64,000 nt of DNA from Zygnema cylindricum (Eukaryota > Streptophyta > Zygnematophyceae > Zygnematales > Zygnemataceae): positions 62,001 through 126,000 of the forward strand of contig JBBHKE010001862.1 of assembly GCA_037447655.1 (NCBI GenBank). The letters run 5' to 3'. The notes beneath the pieces are model-generated. The model ran no database searches. It had not been told where the DNA came from and saw nothing but the letters and a program-made list of their open reading frames with translations. How positions within the stretch are numbered: the stretch's first letter is position 1; every line of letters begins with the position of its first letter. The translations under genes were made by a program, and so were the position numbers. Below are positions 36,063 to 47,500 of the stretch, piece after piece.

Positions 36063-37916
36063 TTAACTTCCACAAACAAGTAAACAAACACCCCCTCCCC
36101 TTTTTCTTTTCTTTTTCCTTTTTCCTTTTCCTTTCATAAAACTTAAGTATTTAACACAGTGGATAAAATGAACTGAAATGATAATTGTATCACATATTTT
36201 ATTTAACATCCCATTTTTCTTAAACCCGAGCAAAGATTTTATCCACCTCTTCCCTTTTCCATCCACACTAAATCCACTTTCCCTCTTGAAATTCAAACAA
36301 CCAGCCCCATCCCCAACCTTCAACACATACCCGGATGATAACCCTTTTACAGGCACATCTTCACAAGAGACATCACACCAAGTAGTGATGTCAAATCCAT
36401 CTACCTCCAAATATTCCCAAAAACCACTAGTCCCCACTAAGTTCCTCATAAGATCTACATCTTCCGTAATCATATTTTTATCCATGATAATTACCCCATT
36501 TTCTGAACTTCCCTCACTGTCTCCCATGGAATTCTTTCCACTATCACTTTCTATTTTAATTCCCAATAAATATTTCTCTTCTCCCCTATCTTTTAAAACC
36601 CCCTCTAGAATTAATTCTCCCCTTTCCTCGGAATCCGTTGAAGTCTCCCTTTCCGACCAGTTTTCTGTTTCCAAAATATTTATGAAACTATCCTCAATAT
36701 TTTGAACTTCTTCAAGTATCTCCTCTCTCTTTACTTCCCTTATACCTCCAAAAGCACACTGTTGCCTTCGTCCTATTTCTGTGTACTTTTCTCTCTTCCC
36801 CATTCTACCGATGTGAAGAAGCTCCAATTTTTCTTCATCCTCTTTCTCCTCTTCCTCTTCGTCCTCCTCATCCACATTCCAACTTCTAAGTTTTTCCAAA
36901 CAAGGGCATTCCTCCATATAATGACCCGGTTCCCTACAAAAGAAGCAAACCCCTTTTTTCAAAGCTCCCGTGCCTTTTCCTCTCCCTCTCTTTCCACCAA
37001 AGTTCCGATAAGGTTTACCTTTGTCTTTCTTTCTCTCATCACGCTTCCGCTCGTCACCACCGTTCTTCTCATCACGCTTCCGCTCGTCACCGCCGTTCCT
37101 CTCATCACGATTCCGCCAATCACCACCAGCTGAAAATGCATTGACCCTGTCCTTTCCCCTACGAAGCTCCAAAGTGCTTTCCCTCACAAGAATTATCCCC
37201 ATGGTAAAGCTCCAAGTCCATGAGGAGCCATCCATTGCCTGCATACGACAAATTATGTTTTCGTACTCATCTGGGAGTTTCATAATTAGTGTATTAATCT
37301 TACTCTCCTCAGATTCTACATATCCCGCACTAGTAAGCTCAACATATAACGCAGCAATATCATTACAAAACTCTATCATGCTACCGCCTTTATTAACGTA
37401 GGCATCAATTTCTTGTTTTACTAATTGCTGCCTCTGAATAGTCTCACTCTTATAAATCTGAGTTAGTGCTTCCCATATCTCCGATGACTTGGTTAAACTT
37501 AAAAGAGTGATAGCTATCGACTTAGACACATATCTAAGTATGAGATGTTTTGCTATAGTGTTTTTGTATTCCCATATTTTCCTGTCATTTTCTTCAGTTT
37601 TAATCCCTACATGTGGTACCATAGCTGAGAGCCTAGCTCCCCTCACCATAGGTGTCCCTTTTTCCTTCTCCCCTATTTCCCCATCCACGGAAAGGTTTTT
37701 CCCTTCACCTTCCGTTGCATCTGAACTCCGGGTGATATTCTGGACAGTCTCAGATGATTCTCCGTAGTAAGCTCCTCCAAAGCTAGGTGGCGGACATCTC
37801 ACTTGTCCCGCAACAATTCCCCATAAGTGCTTCTCGAAAAGCAATCCCTCCATTATAAACGCCCAATACGTGAAGCCTGTTCCATCAAACATAGGCACCC
37901 TAGATGGTGGGCCCAT
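36063..37916 (-). CDS. Intact gag of the TR-GAG-like element (617 aa)
   Basis: The ATG chosen lies within the primer-binding site, giving MGPPSRVPMFDG; the frame also stays open to an ATG in the LTR (37940). The N-terminal ~230 residues have a UBN2-like, Copia gag fold signature (WEYKNTIAKHLI, ...IYKSETIQRQQLVKQEI..., ...LPDEYENI). A basic RDERKRDE-repeat region follows, then a CCHC knuckle, CFFCREPGHYMEEC (residues ~323-336), then a long acidic and Ser-rich tail ending in a Lys-rich stretch. The knuckle predicts RNA binding in a virus-like particle. A 33-bp duplication in the basic region is absent from copy 1. No pol follows, which defines the element as non-autonomous. Confidence 0.9.
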   Translation of the reverse strand: MGPPSRVPMFDGTGFTYWAFIMEGLLFEKHLWGIVAGQVRCPPPSFGGAYYGESSETVQNITRSSDATEGEGKNLSVDGEIGEKEKGTPMVRGARLSAMVPHVGIKTEENDRKIWEYKNTIAKHLILRYVSKSIAITLLSLTKSSEIWEALTQIYKSETIQRQQLVKQEIDAYVNKGGSMIEFCNDIAALYVELTSAGYVESEESKINTLIMKLPDEYENIICRMQAMDGSSWTWSFTMGIILVRESTLELRRGKDRVNAFSAGGDWRNRDERNGGDERKRDEKNGGDERKRDERKKDKGKPYRNFGGKRGRGKGTGALKKGVCFFCREPGHYMEECPCLEKLRSWNVDEEDEEEEEKEDEEKLELLHIGRMGKREKYTEIGRRQQCAFGGIREVKREEILEEVQNIEDSFINILETENWSERETSTDSEERGELILEGVLKDRGEEKYLLGIKIESDSGKNSMGDSEGSSENGVIIMDKNMITEDVDLMRNLVGTSGFWEYLEVDGFDITTWCDVSCEDVPVKGLSSGYVLKVGDGAGCLNFKRESGFSVDGKGKRWIKSLLGFKKNGMLNKICDTIIISVHFIHCVKYLSFMKGKGKRKKKRKRGGGVCLLVCGS

Positions 37917-37920
37917 AACC
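37908..37920 (-). promoter_or_regulatory. Copia-type primer-binding site of TR-GAG copy 2
   Basis: Immediately after the 5' LTR the minus strand reads GGTTATGGGCCCA. This is the anticodon-region complement of initiator tRNA-Met that Drosophila copia and relatives use as an internal tRNA primer. The gag ATG is the ATG inside this site. Confidence 0.8.
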
Positions 37921-39162
37921 TGAAACTCTGAGACCTCCATTGGCCCTCAGAGTATGCAGATCCAAAAGAAGCTAATCTAGATAGTGCCGACGCCAAGTTA
38001 ATATAAACCCAAGTGACTGACCCCTTGACAGTCAGAACCCCAATATAGATTCACCCCTGTGAAATAACACTTTCTGTGTGCTGAGTTCCACCACAGAATG
38101 CAAAGTTAGAATATGAGATTTGGACACATTCACCCACTTTGACTTTCCCTTAGAAATACAGCCACCCTGGCAGACAAAAACTCTGACCGACTACATTCCT
38201 GTGTAGCCTAGACTCCCCTGAGTCCGCAGCAAAAAGAATCACTGAAAATGGTCAAGTAAATTGATAGTTATGGCTGGCCAAAGTTTGCCATTTATACAGG
38301 GTGCTCTCTGGGAGAGGCAGCTGCCTACCCAAAATTTTCTAAGTCATATTCCCTCTCTAAAACTCTATCTACTGAAGTACGGCACCAATCAAATTACTGT
38401 GTAGTACAGAAAAGTACAGGTGCCGGTGTACTTTCTGTACGGCCATTGTACGACATGGCCAAAATGTCGACACGTGTCAAATCAGGATTAGTTCCTGTAA
38501 TCTCCGGAATTCCCGTAGTCCAATGTTATCACGCCACGTGTCACTTGACGTGACAAAGACCGCAAAACGCCAAAAATGCCTTTTCCGTGATCGCGGCGCC
38601 TATCGTGGCCGTCCGATCAAGACCGGCTATAATCGTAGCCGCTGAAATTCGACGCACGGTATTTGTTTCGCTATCGAAACAAATGCGCGGTATTTGTTTC
38701 GCTGTCGAAACAAATGCGCGGTATTTGTTTCGCTATCGAAACAAATGCGTGGTATCCGTTCTGCCCCCATTCCGTACTTCGTACTAAACTAAACTGTATC
38801 TATGTACTAAGTATCTATTAGCCGTTAAACGGATTAATCTACATATAACGATTTATATATTTGTCAAACCGTATATATCGTAATATCTGTTCTAGACATA
38901 ACGGCTAGAGCTAACGGCTAACGCGGATTGATGGACGGTAGGTACCAGGATCAATTCCTGGGTCCGTCAACCAACTTTTGGTAAGACTACATAATTTACC
39001 CCCTGTCTTCTCTAGAGAGCCTAGGCAGCCATGGCTCTAGCTCCCTATCCAGCCTTCAGTGACTACGACAAGTATGGGGGCTTGGAAAGGGGAGTTAGAG
39101 GCAGACCGCCTCAGCTCTTTTTCTATCCTAATACAGACCTATAAAATACTCAAATATCAACA
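37921..39162 (-). repeat. 5' LTR of TR-GAG copy 2
   Basis: Same length as the other LTR, 1242 bp, and nearly identical. Visible differences include CGACGCCAAG versus CGACTCCAAG and CTACATTCC versus CTACACCCC. The near identity indicates a recent insertion relative to copy 1. Confidence 0.95.
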
Positions 39163-41872
39163 GTAGGCTGTGGACATGGCCAGCTGCTTGCCACATAGCG
39201 CAAACACGTTTTGCCAAAAGTGGCTCACGAATTTACGATCGCGGTCACTGACGATTTTTTTTGGAAGTCCGTGATGGCGGAATATTTCCCGAAAAAATAA
39301 GTCTTCGATATCTCGTGGAGTAGATGTAGTGGATGTGGGTAGAAAATGTGCCATTTTCGTCAGGTAATCCACGACGACGAAGATTGAGTCGTAGCCCTCC
39401 TTCGTCCGGGGTAGGGCCACAATAAAATCCATCGAGATCGCCTCCCAAGGAACAGATGCTATTGGGAGGGGGTGTAACAAGCCTTGTTGCTTTGAATCCG
39501 ATTTGTTTCTATTACACGAGTCACACGTCCGGACATATTCTGCAATGTCTCAAGTCATGTTTGGCCAGTAATACGCTTCAGCGACACGTGCGGTTGTTTT
39601 ATCTCGCCCAAAATGTCCACTAAGCGGCTCGTCGTGACTCATTTGAAGAATCGTGTGACGAAGTGCCGTATTTGTTGGCACATATAGCCGTGTTGTCTTA
39701 CTCGGTCTGTACCGCCACATATCTTTGGCGGTTCGAACGAGTACTTTCCGTTTGATGAGTTCCTTTAGTGAATCATCGTCGCCGTAGGCGGCCTTTATCC
39801 GACTTAACCACTGTTCGTCCACTTGCACCGTAGTGGTGACTGCGCTGAGCTTCGGATCTTGCGCTTCGGTCAACGCTGCGCTTTTCTCTTTCACAGAGTC
39901 TCCGTTCCCCTGCTGCCATGCTTGCGGTCGTTGCTCCGCTGCTGGCGCAGCGACATCAGGTCTTCTTGACAGCGCATCCGCCGGGTTCGTTTTGCCCGGC
40001 TTATATTCAATAACAAGTTCCGAACTGAAGGTTAGCAGAAACGTCATCCAACGCACTTGTTTCTTGGACAACTTCGGCTGGGTTTGGAGATATTGTAAGG
40101 CGTGGTGATCCGTGATAACCGTGATCCGTTTTCCTTGAACGTAACATTTGCAAACCTCGAGCGCATTGATAATAGCTATTGTTTCCTTCTCATGGGTAGC
40201 CCAGTTCAACTCTGCTGCCTTTAGTTTGCGACTGTCGTAGGCGATGGGTTGAAGGCCTTTTCCTTGATCCTGCATAAGGATCGCTCCAATAGCCATATCG
40301 CTAGCGTCAGTGATTATCGTCCAAGGTAAGTCCGGATCGGGAACAGCTAACACAGGGGCGGTAACCAACCGCTCCTTTAGCGTGTTAAAGGCTGTTCCTT
40401 GCGCCGCTTTCCAATCATAGGGCGCATCATTCTTGAGCAATTCCGTGAGCGGTGCAGCGATTTTTGCGAAACCTTCGACAAAACGTCGATAATAGGAGCA
40501 TAGTCTGAGAAAGCTTCGTAACTCCGTAATATTCGCCGGTTGCGGCCACTCGTTAACTGCCCTAGTCTTGTTTGGATCCACTGGGATCCCGTCCCGGCTC
40601 ACCACATGGCCTAAAAAATCAATCTTCTCCTTGAAGAAGTCACATTTACTTCTTTTTGCGTATAACTTATGCTCCCGAAGGACTTGGAGGACCGTCCGTA
40701 AGTGCTTCATATGCTCCTCCTGCCTTCGGCTATACACCAATATGTCATCTAAGAAGACGATCACAAACGCGTCCAGATATTGCCGAAAGATGGAATTCAT
40801 TAAATGCATAAAGGTCGCCGGTGCGTTAGTCAACCCGAACGGCATTACCCGAAACTGGAAATGACCGTATCGAGTTCTGAACGCCGTCTTCTCCACATCT
40901 TCCTCGGCAATTCTAATCTGGTGGTAGCCGCTCCGCAAGTCTATTTTCGAAAAATATTTGGCAACTCGAAGCCTATCCAACAATTCGTCTATCCTCTGTA
41001 AGGGGGTACGCATTCTTCACCATTAATTTGTTCAGCGCTCGGTAGTCAACGCACATACGAAAACCTCCATCTTTCTTGTTCACAAAGAGAACGGGGGCTC
41101 CATACGGTGACTTGCTTGGTTCAATTGCTCCGGCTTCGACCAACTCCGTGAGTTGCTTTTTGAGTTCGTCCAATTCGGTGTAGCTCATCTTGTACATCCG
41201 ATAAGCCGGGGGTACAGCTCTAGGAACAAGCTCTATCCTATGGTCTACTTCGCGCTTCGGAGGTAATCCTTCGGGGAGCTTCGGGGGAAATACATGTGTG
41301 TACTCCTCGAGAAGTTTTGTCACGACTTGTGGGGCCTCTTCGGAAGTCTTTCCAATGTCGTCACTTTCTTTGGAGTCGAAGTCGGGGTCCTTCTTCTTCC
41401 ATTCTTCCGGGATCTCCTCCTTCGCCTCCTCCATTGGCTGGACGACCGCCATACAAATCGTTTCCCCTTTCTTGAGTGCCCTCTTAAGCTGTAAGGCTGA
41501 AAGCAGGCGTCCCTCTTCCGCTCCCTTACCAGCCGCTCCCGCTGTTACCTCAAACTCTTCTTCACCTTTCTTCACTCTCATGGCGCCACTTCTCCAATCA
41601 ATCGTCGGATTCCATTTTTGCAGCCACGGCTTCCTCAAGATTACCTCATGGTCCCCAAGAGGTAATACATGAAGCGTGTCGTACCATCGGAATTTCCCAA
41701 TGCCGACGCGTAACCTCGGGGTACGATGGGTAATGGATAAGTAACAGCCGTTGGCCAATTGTACCGACTGGTGATTATTTAGTACCACAAGAGGAAGTTT
41801 CAACCTTTTCACCGTCCCCCTCGTTAATGAAGTTCCCCGACGCTCCGGAGTCCACCATGAAGTTAGCTGCAC
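39163..41872 (-). pseudogene. Gypsy pol: protease end, RT, RNase H, integrase start
   Basis: On the minus strand: [13 protein letters not shown] (RT), [22 protein letters not shown] and the catalytic FLDDILVYS box, then RNase H ([11 protein letters not shown]...THEKETIAI...[10 protein letters not shown]), then the integrase zinc finger and DDE start (MDFIVALPRTKEGYDSIFVVVDYLTK). One base is gained near 41000 between RT segments. A TGA at 39552-39550 lies between YYWPNMT and DIAEYVRTC, where an Arg CGA codon is likely. The frame stops at AMSTAY, where the nested element is inserted. Confidence 0.9.
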
Positions 41873-42875
41873 TCACTCCTATTTGACCCCGAAATATCAA
41901 AGGGTCTCCTCTTTCTCCGGCTAACCTCATAACGGTGAGTTTTCCTTTTTTGGAACTGTTCCGTTTCGGACACTCTCGAGCCATATGATCTGGAGAACCA
42001 CACTGGAAGCACAGGCCATTTTGCCTCCTCCGCTGGATTTCCTCGGGGGACAAGTCATTGGTCTTGGTTTTGGTAACTTTCTTCTTTTTCCGCAGGACGT
42101 TGACCGCTTCTTTATCCTCCTTAATTGCGCCGAGCTCCATGGGGGTTGGACCTTCGTCTCGTCGGTTTCCTCCGCTACTGCTCGACCCGTAGTGATAAGG
42201 TCTCCGGAGGTGAAAGTCGACCGAATCGGTCCGCTTCGCAAACTAGATGATTGCTGAGAGAGGAGGAGTCGTACTTTCCCGAGCAAGCCATTGTTCCACA
42301 TCTCTACGAATAGACGACTTAAGCCCCTTCACGAACCGATCCATGGCTTCATCCTCCGTCATCGTAGGTATTTGGACTTTGCACTCCAAGAACCGTTGCG
42401 TAAACTCCATCACTGACGTTCGTTGCTTCAAAACTGCGATCGTATCTCTTGCCGCCTTCATTGTGTTGACGGGCTGCCAAATGTCGCGGAGAATTTGAAC
42501 GAAGAGCGCCCACACGGTCGGTAACTCATCGTCCTCTACCAATGTTATCCACCAAGCCCCCGCTGCCCCTTTAAGAAGACCACCCGCGTAGTGAATCTTC
42601 TCACGATCCGATAGGCTAGGAAAATTCTCGAGATAGTTCGCCACGGAGAATAGCCATGAGTCAAGGTTCTTGTGTCTTGCAGGGTCAAACTCGTCGGGAA
42701 GTCTTAATTTCGGTCTCCGGGAGTCTCTTTCTACGCTTCCATGAGGTCGCTCCGCTGGACGCGACTCCAAGGCTGTGACAGTGTTACTCAGCTGCGCGTT
42801 CTGTAATCTCACACTTTCCAACTCCCTGAGAACTTGCGCCAACATTTCTGTAGTGGACACGCCGTGTTCATCCAT
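41775..42875 (-). pseudogene. Gypsy gag and protease start
   Basis: Starts MDEHGVSTTEMLAQ. The capsid-like retrotrans_gag region (LDSWLFSVANYLE...AGAWW...FVQILRDIW...) is followed by a TAG stop at 42245-42243 and then, in the same frame, the CCHC knuckle CFQCGSPDHMAREC and the protease motif [12 protein letters not shown]. An extra G in the run near 41825 shifts the frame directly after the protease motif. A gag-pol readthrough site is possible at the TAG, but a mutation is as likely in a copy this damaged. Confidence 0.85.
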
Positions 42876-42896
42876 GCTGTCGAGTCACGGGTAATC

Positions 42897-42908
42897 GCTC
42901 CGATACCA
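42897..42908 (-). promoter_or_regulatory. Gypsy primer-binding site
   Basis: Minus strand TGGTATCGGAGC lies one base inside the 5' LTR. It resembles the tRNA-Met type site TGGTATCAGAGC common in plant retrotransposons, with one difference. It is distinct from the internal-tRNA site used by the TR-GAG elements in the same block. Confidence 0.7.
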
Positions 42909-42909
42909 A

Positions 42910-43424
42910 TGTAAAAGAGGCAACAATACACCACAACACATCACAGTACACAGCGGAAAACACCAAGGATCTCCCCGTAGCAACAGCAGGAGCACACAGA
43001 ACTCACAGACAAGGTTGGGCTTTATTCATATCAAAAATAACCGCAGCTGCGCTTGTTCCATCTGCGTCGCAGCTGCGTTGTCGGTGCCAAAAACCTGTAC
43101 TGTGATTCAAGTGATGACGCGTGTCCATATAGATCTATTTTTCCGCCGTCCTATAAATTTGCTGAGACTTAAAGCTTTTCAAAAACAACAGATCTATCCA
43201 AAACTTCATTCTAGAACTATACAGCTCCATCTACATTCTGCGGCGTTGCTATGCTGCGCTGCTGCGCCGCTGCGCTACTAGTTGCTACGCCGCTAAGTTG
43301 CTATGCTGCGCTGGTCTTGAATCACAGCTGCGCTGCTCTGGAATCGCAACTGCGCTGCTCTGAAATCGCAACTATAGCAGCCTAGCCCTAGCTACTAAGT
43401 ACCCAATTCTGTAACCCTGTTACA
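42910..43424 (-). repeat. Gypsy 5' LTR (~515 bp)
   Basis: Plus-strand ends TGTAAAAGAGG and CCTGTTACA give TG...CA with short inverted ends TGTAA/TTACA. On the minus strand an AATAAAGCCC polyadenylation-like site lies near 43021. The outer half is rich in TGCGCTGC words. The matching 3' LTR was not found on the left of the element. Confidence 0.65.
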
Positions 43425-43432
43425 GCAGCTCT

Positions 43433-44532
43433 CAAGAAGCTTATCTAGTTAGTGCCGACTCCAAGTTGATACAAACCCGAATGATTGACCCCTTGACAAT
43501 CAAAACTCCAATATAACTTCACCCTTTTGAAATAAGACTTTCTGTGTGCTCAGTTCCACCACATAATGGAAAGTTAGAATATGAGTTTTAGACACATTCA
43601 CCCTCTTTGACTTTCCATTAGAATTGCAGCCACCCTGGCAGGCAAAAACTCTGACAAATTACACCCTTGTGAAGCCCGGACTCCGTTGAGTTCGCAGTAA
43701 AAAGAATCACTAAAAATGCTCAAGTAAATTGATAGTTATGGCTGGCCAAAGTTAGCCTTTTATACAAGAGTGCTCTCAGAGAGAGGCGGCTACCTACCCA
43801 AAAATGCTAAGTCATATTCCCTCTCTGAAACCCCTTCTACTAGAGTACGAACCAATCATTTGACTGTACCATACAAAAAGTACAAGTACCAGAGAACTTT
43901 ATGTATGGTAATTGCACTACATGGCCAAAATAGTGACATCTGTCACATCCATATTTGTTGGCTTGCTCTCCGGAGATTCCGTAAACCCGTACAATGTTGC
44001 CACGTATTATCCGGAGTGGTAGCGACCGAAAAACGCCAAAATGCCCTCTCCGGTATATCGGCTCCTACCACGACCGTTCGATGAAGACCGGATTGAATAT
44101 TAACCGTTGAAATAAATGTTCGCAGCATTTATTTCGTGTGGTACTATAATAAGAAACTAGTTCTATGTTCTACCGTTATATATCTTAGTTAAACGAAATG
44201 TCCTACTTGTAAATGTTTAAATATCTATCAAACCCAATATACTTCAACACTAGTTATAAATTTAACGGATAAGGCTAACGGCTACCGGTAGTTTGACGGA
44301 CTGTAGGTACCAAGATCAAATCTAGGGTCTGTCAAATTCCCTTTTGGTAAATCTACCAATTTCTACTCATGTCTCTTTAGAAGGCCTGGGCAGCCATGGC
44401 TCTAACTCCCAATCCAACCTTCATTCAGTGACTACAACAAGTGTGGGAGCTTGGAGAAGGGAGTTTAGAGGCAAACTGCCTCTGCTTTTTTTCTAGCCTA
44501 AAACAGACCGAGAAAATACACAAATATCAACA
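43433..44532 (-). repeat. TR-GAG family LTR lacking its first ~40 bp
   Basis: From CAAGAAGCTTATCTAG to ATATCAACA this matches the family LTR at roughly 88 per cent by eye. The missing first part corresponds to the few LTR bases left at 32440-32449, so it may be the rest of the copy 1 LTR. Its inner edge abuts the Copia RT/RNase H coding sequence. The alternative is an independent, truncated solo LTR. Confidence 0.8.
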
Positions 44533-47500
44533 CAATGGAAGGACACTGGAGAAATTGACTGAGCTTAGTGACAGCTGTGGCAATGTCAGGGCGGGTGGCT
44601 TGCTTGACTTACATAAGGGCCCCGACCATCGAAGGGTAAGTGGCATGGAGGGAGGGGGAAAGAAGGGAGTCAGTAGAAGGGAGGAGTGAGAAATTGGCAT
44701 CCAAAGGAGTGGAAAGGGAGGAGCAGTCTGCCATAGATAAAGGTCTCCAAAGAGAGAGAGAGGGTGGGAGCTGAGTTGTTACCAGAAACTTGAATGCCCA
44801 AATAATACGTGAGCTCACCTAGATCGGCCATGTCAAAATGGGTTTGAAGAGAGATTTGACAGTAGAAATATCAGGGAGGGACGGACCAATAAGAAGTAGA
44901 TCATCGACAAAGATGGCAACAATGATTAAAGAGGTGCTAGAGCCACTAGAGTAAATGCTAAAATCGGCATGAATTCGGGTAAATCCTTCTTCCTCGTAAT
45001 GGCATCTATGGTATGGTTACATACACGGGGGGATTGCTTCAATCCATAAAATATTTTAATGAGATGGCAAACCAGATGTTCAGATCTAGAGGAAATATAG
45101 CCCTCAGGTTGATGCATGTAAATGTCCTCGGATAAAATCCCATTTAAGAAAGCATTATTAACATCCATCTGATGAACATGAAATCATGTTCAACACCTAA
45201 AGCATGTAAAGTGCGGATAGATGTCAACCATGCAACTGGAGCAAAGGTTTCAGTGAAATCTATACTTCGAGTTGGGAAAACCCTTTTGCCACCAAGCAAG
45301 TTTTGTATTTGTCGACCGATCCATCCGTTTTTTGCTTTACACGAAAGACCCATTTAGATCCGATTGCCTTTCTTCCAGGGGAAGGGGAACAAGATTTCAT
45401 GTTTTGTTGGAAATTAAGGCATTGAATTCGACATCAGTGGCGATTTTCCAAAGGGAGGCATCAAGACGTTTTAGGGAGGTTTTGAGAGAGAGAGGGGCTG
45501 AAATAAGAGAGGCAGAGGCCCCAGCCGAGTAAGCATAAACAAGAGAGGCATGGCCTATGGAGGTAATAAGCCGATAGGGGGGAACTCTAGGGCGTGCGGA
45601 ATTTTGGCGAGGTAAAAAAGAAGGCTCAAGAAGAGGGGAAGGTTCAGGCTCGGGAGGAAGAAAAGGCCCAAGAGAAGGTGAGTGGGAAAGAATTGTGGGG
45701 CAAAAGATTGTCAAAAAGAGGATCGTCTTGGAAAAGAGGGAGAGAAGTGGTAGTATCCTCCGAATTTGTGACAGGATGGAGAGCAAGGGCGGCTGATTGG
45801 CTGGCATGAGTGATGGGAGCAGCCGGGAAAGCAAAGGGGGTAGGAGAAGATGGAGGAGGAAGGGGACTCGAAGATGTTGAAAGGAAAATTATGAAGGATT
45901 GGGAAGAGAGGGGTGGGAAGGTGTAAGGTATGTGAGGAATGATGGTTGAAGAGATTGAAGGGGAAGGTTTGGGGGAAGAGGGCCAAAGAGGGTGAGAGAA
46001 GGAAAGTTGGATAATGGGGGAAGAGGGGAAGAAAAAGGCATACAAGACAAGGTTTGGAGAAGTGGCGTTTCGTTGAAAGCTACTTCTTTGGTGGTGATGA
46101 CGCGATTTTGAGAAGAACTCCAGATACGGTACGCTTTGAAATTTAAAGTGTACCTAACGAAAATGCCACGAAATGCGCAAGCGCCCAATTTGTCGTACAA
46201 TTGGAGGAGGTCTTTATACCACGCTTCACATCCAAAGATTCTAAGGTGACGTATATCTGGTTTGACAAAGGACCACGCTTCCATTGGAGTAGATTTAGGT
46301 AAAGCATTAGTGGGACAAAGATTGCGTAAGTAATTTGCACAAACGACAGCCTCTACCCAAAATTTATAAAGGAAAAGTACAGCATGGAGCGTGACATGTC
46401 ATGTAATGTTCAATTGTACCTTTCCACATTGTCGTTTTGTTGTGGCATCCGCGATGCCGCTAAGTGACGCGGGATTCCATGTTGGGTGAGAAATTCAGAA
46501 AATTGGTTGGACAAAATTCGCCACCGTTGTCATTGCGCAAGACCTTGATTCGTTTGTTGTGAAAAAATTTTGCCAACGCCTTAAATTCTTGAAATTGGGC
46601 AAAAACGTCAGATTTAAGACAGATTGGATACACGTGTGAAAAACGAGTGGCGTGGTCAATGAAAGTGACAAAATAAATGGATCCACTATAGCTACGTGTG
46701 CGCATGGGACCACACACGTCCGTATGTACAAGTGCAAGTGGTTTAGTGATGACGGTAGTGCTAGTGGGAAATGAGTGACACGACATTTTTCCTTGCACAC
46801 AACCGTGACAAAAATCCAACGATGTGTTAGAAAACGAATTTAGTCCGGTTACAAGATTTGGCAATGTACGCAAACTTTTGCTATTTAAATGACCATATCG
46901 TAAATGACAAAGTGGAAAACTTTCGACGCTATCATTTAAAGCAAATATCTTTGGCGCATTATAGGATTTTAGGACGTACATAGAATCTCGTTCTACCTCA
47001 AAACCTACAGTATTATTGTCTTTTCTATCAAAAAACGTTAGTCTATCATTATTAAATTCAACTTTTAAACCATCAGAAGTGGCGACTTTAACAAAAAGTA
47101 GACCAGGTACAAGAAGGACGTTGCGAATGTGAAAAGACGCATTAGGGAAGTTTACGTCGCTAGAATGAGTAGCCAAAAGAATGAGGTCGTCTCCTAAGCG
47201 AATCTACATAGGAGATGATAAAGGAGAAAGGTGAGTAAACCAATCGGATCGTGGTGATAAGTGATGACTAGCACCACTGTCTAGCCAGTCGTCAGGGTTT
47301 GAGATAGAAAAGCGTACTCTTGTGGAAATTGAGTATTCAGAGGGACATAATTTGGGATATGATAGGCAACATAGCCATATCAAAATTTTGACGAGGGAGG
47401 GAGTACAAAATGGGTAGCTACTGGAGTGGGATAATTAGAGGGGAAATGTGGGGAAGAAACGACCGGCCAGGGGGGGTTAACGGTGTTTGAAGAGGCATAT

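Larger units (their letters stand above)
34792..39162 (-). mobile_element. Complete TR-GAG-like LTR retrotransposon (copy 2), 4371 bp
   Basis: Both LTRs are exactly 1242 bp (34792-36033 and 37921-39162), start TG and end CA, and differ by only about ten substitutions that I could count by eye. The insertion has a 5-bp target duplication GTAGG (34787-34791 and 39163-39167), and removing the element restores the Gypsy integrase frame. The 1887-bp interior holds a Copia-type primer site, a single 617-codon gag, and a polypurine tract. There is no protease, integrase or RT, so it must be mobilised in trans. This matches the plant TR-GAG class. Confidence 0.95.
32450..43424 (-). mobile_element. 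Chromodomain Ty3/Gypsy element, degenerate, split by a nested TR-GAG element
   Basis: Read on the minus strand: 5' LTR (42910-43424), primer site, gag, CCHC knuckle, aspartic protease, reverse transcriptase, RNase H, integrase and chromodomain. The order RT-RH-IN and a C-terminal chromodomain place it among chromoviruses. The copy is dead: in-frame TAG after gag, an extra G in a G-run near 41825, a 1-bp shift near 41000, a TGA at 39550, and insertion of the 34792-39162 element inside the integrase core. No 3' LTR was found on the left. Confidence 0.85.
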
